A stretch of 64,000 bases of DNA. Source: Rachicladosporium sp. CCFEE 5018 (Eukaryota > Ascomycota > Dothideomycetes > Cladosporiales > Cladosporiaceae). A model generated the notes under the pieces. That model ran no database searches and was not told the origin of the DNA. It saw only the letters and a program-made list of their open reading frames with translations. Positions 23,003 through 33,233 of this stretch are shown here, piece after piece. Location: the NCBI GenBank assembly GCA_002077045.2, contig KZ111191.1:69198-133197 (forward strand), in the 5' to 3' direction. The stretch's first letter is position 1. The number at the start of each line of letters is the position of its first letter. The translations under genes and the position numbers were made by a program.

Positions 23003-25420
23003 ATGAGCCAGACGCAGCAGTTGAACATGGGTGGACCCGTCGGCGGTGGCATGGCGGGACAGCATCCCCAGCAGCAACAAATGAATGCGCCAACGCCCAC
23101 CAACGCCGGAAGTCCCCACGACCCACAGGGCGACATCAACCGACTCAATGCCTATATCTACGAGTACTTCCTACGCACCCAGAACTATGATGTTGCACGC
23201 GCCATGGTCGACTGCGGCCAGTTTGGACTCGCCAAACAATCGCCCAACTCGCGCCAGCCTAACGGCATTGACGACTCGGACCCGTCGCGACCGAAAGATC
23301 TGCCTGAACCACAATTTGAGAATCCGAGCGACAAGCCTTTCCTCATCGATTGGTGGTGTCAATTTTGGGACATATTCAACGCGCGACGGAGTAATGGCAA
23401 GCCTTCTGCGATATCATATGTCAGTACTCAGCGACAAGCACAGAAGCAGCGAATGGCCATAATGGGTAATGCGGATCCTGCAACGCAGATGGGAATGCGC
23501 AACAACACAGCCATGATCAACGGCATGATGCCAGAGAACCTCAAGAAGGCAGCTATGGTGAACGCTGGTAATATGTAGGTGTCATGTTCGTATGTGAGGA
23601 TTGGTCCCAGGCTAACATACATGCGAAGGAACCCCGCGATGGCAGCACGCATGCAGCAACAACAGCAACAACTGCGTGCTCAACAAGGCCAGATGATGCA
23701 GGGCCAGCAGATGGAGCGATCCAACTCTCAAATGGAGATGAACGGGCCCCGATCAAACTCGCCGGGCTCCGGTGACGCTCCATCGCCAAAGCGGCAACGA
23801 CTGGAGGGCAACATGCAGATGAGACCGCAAGGCCAAGGCGGTCAGATGCCAAACAATCAGGTGGGTCCCGACCAAATGCCCCTCGATCCCGCCGCTGCAC
23901 ATCGCGCCCGTGAGCTACTCGAGAGCCACGGGATGGACCCCAATCTCATGCCCGCAGAACAGTTCCACCTCCTTGCAAGGCAGCCTACTAACGCGCAACG
24001 GAAGTCTGTGGAGACCTACTCGCAACAAATGCAAAATCACATGAAAACGGCAATGGCACAGAATCAAGCAAATTCTAACATGAACAAGGGCATGCCTCCC
24101 AATGCTGCGAACATGGGTCCAACCGGCGCGCAAGGAAGTCCGCTCAGCCAAGCTGGCATCGATAACGCCATGGGCGACTATGCAAATGGTGCCATGCGAC
24201 CTGGTATGGTGCCGAATCCAGGCAGTCAAGGCGCTGCTGGTAGCAATGGCGGTAACCACGCATTGCAAGACTATCAGATGCAGTTGATGTTGCTTGAGCA
24301 GCAGAACAAGAAGCGACTTCTCATGGCTCGACAAGAGCAAGACAGTATATCGGGCCCAGGCGCCATGCATGCTGGCAATGGGCAGTTCGCTCCGAATATG
24401 TCGCCACAGGGAAGTCGAGCTGGTCCATCGCCGAATCCGAATGACATGGCTCGAGGAACGCCGAACATGCAGGCTGGCACATCGCCGAATGGACAAATGC
24501 AAGGTCGCGCCTCACCTGCTCCAGGCTTCGACCCTAGTCAAATACCACCCCAGATGCGAAACATGATGGTCCAGGGTCCAGGTGGACAGCTTGTGCCACG
24601 ATCACACCCAGGATTCAATCAGCAGCAGGGCCAGCTGACGCAAGCGTCGATGGAGATGTTCAATCAGCAACAGCCGCAACGAATGTTGCCAAATGGCACT
24701 TTCCCCGGTGCTCCCCAGCAGATGCCTCCTAATATGATGCCTGGCCATCCTGGTGGCCCGGGCCAGCCTCCTGGTCAACAGCCGCCGAATGTGACGCCAC
24801 GGCAGGGTAACATGCCTCCGCCGCCTGCTCCGCCGCTTAATGGCCCGGGAGGCACGCAGCCGAGCAGTCCCGCGCAGTCTGCCGCGCCGCCTACACCGAG
24901 CCAGGCCAACAAGCCGAAGCCTGGTGGGAAGAAGGATGCGAAGAAGGTGAGTGATATCGGCCCGTTCCTGTCCGTTAAAGATAGGTATACTGACATCGCA
25001 CAGGGCAAGAAAGGCGGCAATCAAGCAGCAGCAGTCCCAACTACCGAATCTGAGCAACCTCCAACACCCACCCCAGCAACACCAATCACGCCTATGGCAC
25101 CGAACTCTTTCCATCCGAAAGCCGGCCAGCCTATGCCCAACGGAGCACCAGTGCCACAGCCCAATCAGCAACCACAGCCGAACATCATGCCTCAGTCCAC
25201 GCCCGACATGTCTCAGAATCAGCCCTTCGGTAATCTGGGCGACCCGAGCAATGGCCAGTTCGATATCGGCATGGATTTCGCGGACCTCGGAGGCACTGGA
25301 GGCGATGTACTGGACAACTTTGATTTTGATAGTTTTCTGAACAACGACGATGGAAGTGGACTGGGCTTCGACAACTTTGCGTTTGATAACGGGCTAGAGG
25401 CGACTGGGGAAGGGATGTGA
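23003..25420 (+). CDS. somA: SomA/Flo8-like LisH transcriptional regulator, right copy
   Basis: Exons 23003-23574, 23629-24946 and 25004-25420, 768 aa. Exon 1 differs from the left copy by one silent base (23194). From intron 1 outwards differences accumulate. Intron 1 has three substitutions plus one inserted base in about 54 nt. Exon 2 has a handful of changes (for example Lys/Gln near the poly-Q, Ile/Met in PDQxPLD, Ser/Pro before GMVPN). The 57-nt intron 2 is almost unrelated apart from donor, branch site and acceptor. Strong intron divergence with conserved exons supports the splice model. Confidence 0.88.
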
Positions 25421-26263
25421 AGGGCCCATGAGAGCCAGTATAAACGAGACGGCGACCCTGTGCGACAGCCGCGGTCATCTGCTTGATGTGGACTTACGGA
25501 CATCTCCGCAATCGATGGCACTCAGAATCGATGATGATTGATCAGTGGTTGCATTTAGCATATCTACTCAGCGTTCAGCGGCGGATCACCTGCGCGAGCA
25601 CATTCGAGGACCTCAGAGTGGTCCACATTACACCGCGGCGTCCTGGCTCGCAGCGGAACACTATCGAACCGTCCAGTCTGCCTGCTGTGGAAGATAAGAC
25701 AAGGGATATCGCGATGACGTCGCGAGCGGCAGTAGAGGGCATGAGACGAAGGGAGAAGCGCCTAGATGCGATCATCATGGGGACGCGACGCCGGGGCGAA
25801 TGGAGACACTGACGCCGGAGCGTCGTGACGAAGGATGTGGACAGACGTTTGCGCGCGATCGGTCGGCGGGGCTGCATTCAGGAGTCATGGTGGGTGGCAT
25901 GGGATATCCAGGGGTGTTGAATATGTGAACTAGACAAACGATCATTTCTGAGTCATACATCTCAATCCGCATTTTGTCGAGTGATATTCGCGTTAACGGC
26001 GTTAGCATGTTGATGCTGTTTTTTGGGTGCAGGCAGAGTACATCTGCCTTCGCATTCGCGTACGACCGAGGTTATACAGTGTGCTTAACACCGCAAGAAC
26101 ATAGTCGACTTGCGCTAACATCTAGATGCGTCTGAGTTTGAAAATGTACAAATATCTGAAAAAGAACCCATCCAGGCGGCGAGAGCCTTCATACAAACCA
26201 GCTGACTACCTCCCCCAACTCCGACGATAAACCGTCTGAACAGAAGCAAATCTAATCATATCA
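25421..26263. other. Intergenic, right copy
   Basis: About 840 bp, diverged from 6175-7031. Only spurious ORFs. Confidence 0.6.
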
Positions 26264-27097
26264 ATGCCACTGCGAGTTCACCATCTCCAAGTTTCCCAGG
26301 TACAGACCGTATTTTCATGAAATGATCTGCATTCACTAATTGTTTTCGTAGTCTGAGCGCGTTGTCTGGCTCTGCGAAGAATTGGGCATTAAGTACGAGC
26401 TTATCAACTACGCACGTTCGCCGCTTTTTGCCCCAACAGTCTACAAGCAGATGCATGTTCTCGGCGCGGCACCTGTGATCGAAGATGAGAATGGCAGGCT
26501 GGCGGAGTCCGCTGCTTGCGTGGAGTACATCGCTCAGGTCTACGGGAATGGGAGGTTCTTCGTGAAGCCTGGGGAGAAGGGCTATGGCAATTTTCTGTAC
26601 TGGTTCCATTACGCGAACGGTACGTCGTGAATGATCTGGCACTGTACGAAGAGTGGCTGACAAGATGATCAGGCACACTCATGCCAGCTTTCATGCGCCT
26701 GTACTCGCTCAAGGGCGCCGGTGTCTCGGATCCGATGAATCCTGCTGTAAAGCGCTCTGCGGAACGTGTAGACGCAGTGCTGTCAGCGATGAACACGCAC
26801 CTGGGCGGCTCGAAGTATCTAGCCGGTGACAATCTCACAGCAGCAGACATCATGACCTTAGTCACTGTCACCACGATCCGCCAATTCGCGCCCATAGATC
26901 TAGGGCTTTACCCGGATCTGCTACGGTGGATGAAGTTGTGTGCCACCAGGGAAGGGTACCGGAGAGCTATGGCTAAGGGTGATCCGGAGATGGATCTTGA
27001 GGCGCAATTGGGAGCGAAGTCGCCACCACCGTTCGATGGAATCGAGAAAGCAAAGGCCAAGGTGGCCGAAGAGCGGCAGTGGAGGTCAAAAGCGTAG
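26264..27097 (+). CDS. Glutathione S-transferase, right copy (intact)
   Basis: Exons 26264-26299, 26352-26619 and 26673-27097 code 242 aa, a normal length for a fungal GST. It should conjugate glutathione to electrophiles in the cytosol. The N-terminal thioredoxin-like domain has the strand MPLRVHHLQVSQSERVVWL, with Ser near residue 11-13 in the position of the catalytic Ser, a cis-Pro block APVIEDENG, and ESAACVEYIAQVYG. The helical C-terminal domain includes GGSKYLAGDNLTAADIMTLV, the conserved N-capping and Asp motif. Both introns have GT..AG. It lies 740 bp upstream of ACR3 on the same strand, so a shared role in metalloid stress is possible but only inferred. Confidence 0.88.
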
Positions 27098-27837
27098 AGA
27101 CGCTCCAAGAACTCAAGAGACCCGGATCGCGATGGCGCTGCAGGAACAGGACGACCATGACCCTGACCTCGTGAATGCTGAAATTGAAGGGAGGTTGCCT
27201 GAGATATGCCACTCAATTTTATTACTCTGAATAGCCTGACTATTCTTGCTCTGGTCCAACACTCAGTATCCTACATTTGACCCGTAGTAAAGTTAGGAGC
27301 CAGACGTTAGTCGCCTACAGCTGCCCAGTACGCTCCATAATCTCTCGCGGGCATCGCAGTCCAGCTTTGTGCTGCTTCAGATAGGCCCGCATGTGCGATG
27401 TCTACGCTCTGGGCGGTTCGAAAAGCACAGGTGTGTAGTTACTGGTTGTGAACCGCAGTGTCACTACTCCAAAACAACAACGCCCATGCCGCGCCATGGG
27501 GAAAACATCATGCCACCGCGGGCACCCAGACTCACTGGAAGCCCAGCAGTGACACGCAGCTTACCATGTTGAACGAAGCTTCCAGTGCGCAGGCGACTGC
27601 ATCGTCGAGTGCTTTACAAGCAGTGACAATCTCTGGAGATTTGCAGAATCGCTTCCCGTCATCCTCGAAATACCTTGGCGACGTAGTCATGAACGTTTCC
27701 TGATTGGCTGAGCCTATCCCAAAAGTGACTACATCTGTACAAGATGTCTACTATATGTTCTCATTCGCCGCGCAAACGACGATGGATTCGTAGTGAATAT
27801 ATCTCAACGTCAGCATCTGATACAGAGTCATCACAAC
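27098..27837. other. Intergenic, ACR3 promoter side, right copy
   Basis: About 740 bp, strongly diverged from 4690-5340. An upstream in-frame start at 27793 would add 15 residues to ACR3, but the left copy does not share it. No gene seen. Confidence 0.6.
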
Positions 27838-29085
27838 ATGGACACAGTCGAGCGAGGGGTGGCAGACGATCCACGTGCAGACGCGGGACTTGGTCAAAAT
27901 CGTGATGATCTCGAGGGTGGCAAGGCCGAAACGAGCATGAAGAGTCGGGAGGCAGAGTTGAACTTGAATGGGGATGGTACGTGTGGTCTCGAGCGCTACA
28001 TGCTTGATCAGGCTAATAATAACATAGCACAAGACACTCGCCCACCACCTTTCAAGGGCTTGTCGTGGCTAGACCGACTACTGGTGCTATGGATCCTCTT
28101 ATCAATGGGTCTGGGTATTATCCTCGGCAACTTGGTCCCAGGGACAGGCGAAGCACTACAAAGAGGCCAATTCGTAGGCGTCAGCGTACCCATCGCAGTC
28201 GGATTACTCGTCATGATGTACCCGATTCTTTGCAAAGTCCGCTTCGAGACATTACATCTGCTGTTGAAGAAGAAAGATCTCTGGATCCAGATCGGCATAT
28301 CCTTCGTGCTCAACTGGATCATCGCACCGCTTTTCATGACTGCACTTGCATGGGCTTTCTTACCGGACCGAAGAGAGCTCCGCGACGGTCTCATCTTCGT
28401 CGGCGTCGCGCGCTGCATCGCCATGGTACTGATCTGGACAGATTTGGCAGGCGGAGATTCAGACTTTTGCGCCGTCCTCGTGGCTTTTAACTCAATCTTG
28501 CAAATAGTCTTGTTTGCCCCGATGGCAGTTTTCTACGTCAATGTGGTCTCGCGCGACCCAGCACCGGTTCACAACAAAGACCTATACTCGGACAGTGCCA
28601 CGTCAGTTGCGGTCTTCCTTGGCATACCGCTCGGAGCTGCGATCATCACGCGCTTGGTCCTGAGGCGACTGCTCGGCGAGCACAAGTACCAGCACAACTT
28701 CATCCGGTACATCGCGCCATTCAGCTTGCTAGGATTGCTGTACACCATCATCGTGCTCTTCGCGTCGCAGGGCTTGCACGTGGTAGAGCAGATCACTTCG
28801 GTACTAAGGGTGTGCGCTCCACTATTGGTCTACTTCCTGGTCATTTTCCCTTTCACGGCTTGGATGATGTGGCGCGCCGGCTTCGGGTACAAGGTCAGCT
28901 GCACGCAGTCGTTCACCGCGGCAAGCAACAACTTCGAGCTTGCGATAGCTGTGGTGGTATCGGTGTACGGAGCGGGAAGTCAGGAGGCCCTGGCAGCTAC
29001 TGTTGGGCCGCTGATCGAGGTGCCTGTCCTTGTTGGACTAGTGTACGTGATACGTTTTGTCCAGAAGAGATGGGGATGGAAGTAA
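27838..29085 (+). CDS. ACR3: Arsenite/antimonite efflux transporter, right copy
   Basis: Start ATG 27838, shared with the left copy. Probable exons 27838-27976 and 28028-29085 (398 aa). The 51-nt segment 27977-28027 keeps GTACGT, a CTAAT branch site and ATAG, but differs from the left arm at 7 of 51 positions, as expected for an intron. The membrane region is almost unchanged between copies, with conservative changes such as Arg/Lys and Glu/Asp in the cytosolic loop after TM3 and His/Asn elsewhere. Purifying selection therefore seems to act on both copies. Confidence 0.93.
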   Translation: MDTVERGVADDPRADAGLGQNRDDLEGGKAETSMKSREAELNLNGDGTCGLERYMLDQANNNIAQDTRPPPFKGLSWLDRLLVLWILLSMGLGIILGNLVPGTGEALQRGQFVGVSVPIAVGLLVMMYPILCKVRFETLHLLLKKKDLWIQIGISFVLNWIIAPLFMTALAWAFLPDRRELRDGLIFVGVARCIAMVLIWTDLAGGDSDFCAVLVAFNSILQIVLFAPMAVFYVNVVSRDPAPVHNKDLYSDSATSVAVFLGIPLGAAIITRLVLRRLLGEHKYQHNFIRYIAPFSLLGLLYTIIVLFASQGLHVVEQITSVLRVCAPLLVYFLVIFPFTAWMMWRAGFGYKVSCTQSFTAASNNFELAIAVVVSVYGAGSQEALAATVGPLIEVPVLVGLVYVIRFVQKRWGWK

Positions 29086-29149
29086 AAGACCAGCAGGATT
29101 TGTACATACCATTGTATCTTCGTAGCTTCATCTTCAGGATAGTGATGCT

Positions 29150-30166
29150 TCAAAAGTAACCCATCTCGCTCGCCGCTGCCCATAGCTTTGTCGGAGACTC
29201 TCCGCCTGACAAGGCATCGTCATCGTCGTTCCAGCCGTTGATGGGTGCAAGCAATGGAGCCTTCCTCACAGGCTCAACAGTAGGTTCTGGAAGCAGTAGC
29301 TGATCCGCATACCCCACGTCTAAAGGTACAACGCTGCAGGCGGGTCCAAGATGGTCCAGCAGAGATCTGACAGCTGTCATGTAGAAGTCAGGGTTCGTGT
29401 CGGATGCCGAAGGAATTGTGACTGCGAGAAAAGGTCTAAAGCGGTGGCCGTTGGCGTTTGGCGCACTAGGTCGTCCATAGCTCTCAACGCTTGAGTTCCT
29501 GAGTGAGGATACGACGCCATATGCCACCGCATGGAGGAAGCCGACCGATCTCTTCCATGCGCTCTCAAATGCGCCACTGTCCATATCCACAATATCCTCA
29601 GTAGCCATTCCAGACCCAGCTACGTCGCAGATTACACCCGCAAGCTCCTTGTGACCGTGACCCCCAACATCTGACTGCGCGAGACTCCAGCTCAACCTTT
29701 GGCTTACGTCCTCGCTCGTCCAATGTCGTTGCAGGACTACGTCTACACTAGCTTCCCGACCGATTCTACCCAGGAGAGCGTACATGTCCATCTTCAGCAG
29801 CTTGATACCAGGCTGTTGTTCCTCATTGCCAAGGATCACGATCGACCTTATGCCATTGTCCTGCCGCAGAGCCGTTTCGATATAGGTCTTGAGTGTTGAT
29901 CGAGGCAGGCCGGCGACCGCAACAAGCAGCACACTCGTTGCTTGGGGGAAGTCAATTAATTGCTGCGCCGTTGCTATTGACTCGGTCCCGTGTAGCTGCG
30001 AGGATTGTGTGGATGGTCGACTCGAAATTGCTTGCGATCTATAGTCTAGATACGTCGGTCTCGTTGAAGCTGAAGCCGATGCCTCCGGGGAGTAGGAGGA
30101 TGTTGAGACGTATTGGGGCTGGGCCGTCGCTGACTTGAAGAGCTCATTGGCCGAGTTCGAGGCCAT
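29150..30166 (-). CDS. Degenerate Rossmann/SDR-like protein, right copy
   Basis: 338 aa, start ATG 30166, same length as the left copy. Substitutions cluster in the Ser-rich N-terminus and the loop near residue 230. The putative Rossmann core (about residues 75-200) is almost unchanged, suggesting the fold matters even without clear catalytic residues. Confidence 0.75.
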   Translation of the reverse strand: MASNSANELFKSATAQPQYVSTSSYSPEASASASTRPTYLDYRSQAISSRPSTQSSQLHGTESIATAQQLIDFPQATSVLLVAVAGLPRSTLKTYIETALRQDNGIRSIVILGNEEQQPGIKLLKMDMYALLGRIGREASVDVVLQRHWTSEDVSQRLSWSLAQSDVGGHGHKELAGVICDVAGSGMATEDIVDMDSGAFESAWKRSVGFLHAVAYGVVSSLRNSSVESYGRPSAPNANGHRFRPFLAVTIPSASDTNPDFYMTAVRSLLDHLGPACSVVPLDVGYADQLLLPEPTVEPVRKAPLLAPINGWNDDDDALSGGESPTKLWAAASEMGYF

Positions 30167-30804
30167 ATGTCCGGTGTTGATCGAGCCGTTGAGTTGTCCG
30201 AAGTTGCGTTTTCAATGCTCGGCTTGGGATCGATATACTTAGCCTTGAGTGATACAACACGATGCATTGGTCTCGATATACGACTAGCGATGATATGGGT
30301 TCATTCGTGTGCAGTACAAGGATGTGGATGTATTCGTAAGTTCTGAAAGACAGTCGCGTGCTTACGAGGCGCGTCCAGTGTGATAGACTTTGAGCTAAGC
30401 CAAACCTCGCATTCACTTTACTTCATGTGCCTTCCCTCACTTCGCGAGGTTCATGAGCCTGTGCAGTGCTCATCTCAGACTGGCTAAGACTACGAAGTAG
30501 CTGCTGGAACGACATGCAATCAATCATGTCATGTTGCAGGGCGGTGTGTGGTCATAGATTTGGGACTGGAGTCGAGGAGTCTATCATTGGTTTCGTTCCC
30601 AAACGATGGACTCTTCCTCTACACCGACCCATCATAACATTATACACTCATGTAAGCCAAGTACCCTGCTCGCTATACCCAGTTTTTCGGCTTGCAGTCT
30701 AGTGTTGACCCAATCCGAATATGAACTCCCGCCGTTCGTCATCCCCAATGCTGACCGCGGTAGGGTTCACGATCCCTCCGCACACTGCGTGATACCTAAG
30801 ACCC
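30167..30804. other. Intergenic, right copy
   Basis: Mirror of 1707-2360 with many substitutions and small indels. No feature seen. Confidence 0.6.
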
Positions 30805-32526
30805 TTACCACTCGAACTCACCAGTCCCTTTGTTGAAGAGATACTCCTTGCCACCCGTGCTCAAGACGCCGTCCTTGAGAGTGCACTTCCACTTGTTCTT
30901 GACCCGTTGGACCTTGTCGTAGGTACACAGAATGCTGTCGCCGCTCTCGTCGTCATCGTTGTCGACAGCATTGAGCTCGTCCTCAGGGTCGTCGAGATCC
31001 GAGTTGATGGCGTCAGCGTCTTCATCATCGTCGTCCTCGTCCTTTAGAGCACCACCTTCGTCCTTGATTGGCTTCCCGTCGTCGTCGATCTCGAGATTGC
31101 CATCGTATTGCGGTACGGCAGGACCAGCTGATGCAGTCGACCGACTAGCAGGGGCGCGCTTACGCTTCTGCTGTCGAGCCTCATGTTGCTCTAGTGGCAT
31201 CATGAGCCCGCTCGAGCTCTCCTCGGCCTGAGCTAGGATCCGATCTCTCATCATGTGATCTGCATAGAGCATGTCTTCGGCAGCAGCTGCTCTCCGTTGC
31301 GCGAGCATCGCGTTCCATTGATCCATGGCCTCATCTGCACCGTCGGTCTGCCCGTATGCGGGCTTGGACTCGGGTCGCTGCTGTTGATACTGGCCTTGCG
31401 GGAGACTGGGACTGTTGCTCTCCATCTTGATCCGTGGATGTTGCTGCTGCTGTTGAAGTTGTTGCTGTTGGCGCAAAGCTTGTTGCTGCTGCTGGTGGGC
31501 ATATTGATGCTGCAGGTTGGGGTTTTGTCCTGGCATCTGCAGGCATTGTGGTGGCTTCTGCTGACCAGGAAGAGCCAAGCCACCACGTTGAATCGAAGCT
31601 GCAGCCTGAGCTCCAAATTGCTGCTCTACAAGCTGCTGAGCTCTGTGCATGCCGCCTTGATTGGGACCGATCTGCTGGTAGTTATTCATCTGAGGCAATC
31701 CGTGGTACTGCGACTCGGTAGGAGCCTCGGGCTTCATGCGCTGTACTCCGTTCGGATATCCTGCTGCACCGTTGGGTGGTCCGTTGCTGTGTCCGTTGGT
31801 GTATGGATTAGAAGGCAGACCGTTCGAGCTGTTAGCCTGCATGGGCGGGTCGGAGCTTTGGGCGGTTTGCACGGGCGCCGGCTTCGGGTCCCACGGCATT
31901 GTAGCAATGCGCTTCATCGATAGTTGACGTTGCCATTCCTGTGATCATGAATGTCAGTCGAGTCGGTTGCATGTTGTAGCACGACACGTGATTGTGGGAG
32001 CAAGATTGCACGTGACGCGGAAGTGACTGAAAGCAGGCAAGCGGGGAAAGTGGAGCTAGCACAGCCCTTGATAAAGAGTGGGCAAAACAGCCCGCTGCCC
32101 CAACCCTCTGCATCCCCGCTTTACATTTGCCTGCGCAGCGTTTTAGTGCAGCGCAAAGTCGCGGTCGCTGCTGATATGCCTTGCGGTTGCATCGCTATTT
32201 CTTTTGACTCTGCGTGATGGTATCGTCCGTATATCGAGCAAATAACCAAAGAAATGGACTAAAGAGAAGGCAATTGTGAAGAGTCACAAATTGGTGGCGT
32301 GCGATCGCCGCCGCTGGGACCGTAGTCTGCTTACCTGTCGTAGGTCTTCCAGTGTCGCCTGTCCTACACCACTCTCCTCGAAGTCATTCGTCGACGCCGC
32401 CACCACCTCTTCGATCACCTTCAGGTAAACATCGCCCTACAACTGGTAGTCAGCGCCTGCATACGCTTGTGCGGTGCAGCGTTGCGTAGAGGCATGGGGG
32501 CAACGCACCACCAGATGGTTCGTCAT
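30805..32526 (-). CDS. TOA1: TFIIA large subunit, right copy (complete)
   Basis: Exons 32509-32526 (MTNHLV), 32335-32436 and 30805-31938 give 417 aa. Introns are 72 and 396 nt. The start is ATG 32526. The junction restores the usual TFIIA-alpha N-terminus, with a Val-Gly-Asp-Val-Tyr run leading into KVIEEVV. The C-terminal beta-barrel block is identical to the left copy, while the Gln-rich linker and acidic region carry substitutions (for example DYDDED versus DDDDED). Confidence 0.93.
31939..32334 (-). promoter_or_regulatory. TOA1 intron 2 with paired CACGTG boxes (right)
   Basis: Unusually long intron for this window (396 nt; left copy 395 nt at 178-572). Two CACGTG E-boxes are kept in both arms (right 31985-31990 and 32009-32014; left 498-503 and 521-526) although the surrounding intron is diverged. 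They could be an intronic regulatory site for a bHLH factor. This is inference from motif conservation only. Confidence 0.4.
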
Positions 32527-33233
32527 GGTGGATGTGCTGGTCCGAGTGAGAGTGGTGTGCCGCTAGGATGCGCCGAAAGAGAGTCGGTAGTTATCGCTCT
32601 GTGCTGATGCACTGGTCGCGCAAGAGGACACCAAATGGGTGGAGGAGGTATGCGCGGACGCCGCTTCAGGTGGTCTACGTGGTGCGCCGTGCATGCGCTG
32701 CAACTTGTGTCACTTCTTCCGCAGTAGATGATGCCGCCGAGTGGTAGTACGCCGTCGCCAGCGGATCTTGATATTGATGTGGGTATAGTCGTAGATGTGC
32801 CACTCAGCTTAAGTAGTAGTTCAGCTTGCTTAGTAACACATGCCAAGAACCCCCCGATTCAGCGTGACTCTACGGATGGCTCAGATGGGCACACTCGAGG
32901 CGGGAAATTTACTTGTGAAGCATCACTTACGGTACTCCTGGGCTTCATTGATGTATCTCAAGTCCATTCATGCGCTGCTAATGCTACCTCCGCTTGTTCA
33001 AGATGGTCCTCTGCTTTCACCGCAACATTCATTCCAGCGACTCCGGTGCCCATCCCTGGGGAGAGCCTGTTGCGACTCCTACTGCGATCATACAATTGCG
33101 ATAGTGTTTGACCTCTCGCACGTACAACTGCATCACGACGCGATTTCCTTGACCGAGCTAGTAGCAGTATGGCATACATGCTTGCTCCAGGAGCGGGTGA
33201 AGCATGTCCCTGCAGTTTGAACCCGTAGCCATA
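32527..33233. other. Intergenic
   Basis: About 700 bp between TOA1 and the arrestin gene, just outside the testable duplication. ORFs of 107-127 codons on both strands overlap and have no recognisable domain. It probably contains the TOA1 promoter. Confidence 0.5.

Larger units (their letters stand above)
16276..32511. repeat. Right arm of giant inverted repeat
   Basis: Reverse-complement counterpart of 1-16175. Homology runs at least to 32511, which pairs with base 1. Whether it continues cannot be tested because the left arm ends at the window edge. This arm carries the complete TOA1 start and the intact glutathione transferase, and it connects to the telomeric side of the window. Confidence 0.97.

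Noticed and set aside
3442..29085. Horizontal transfer of the ACR3 region
   Set aside because: Codon use, introns and both-arm conservation look native. The duplication explains the two copies.
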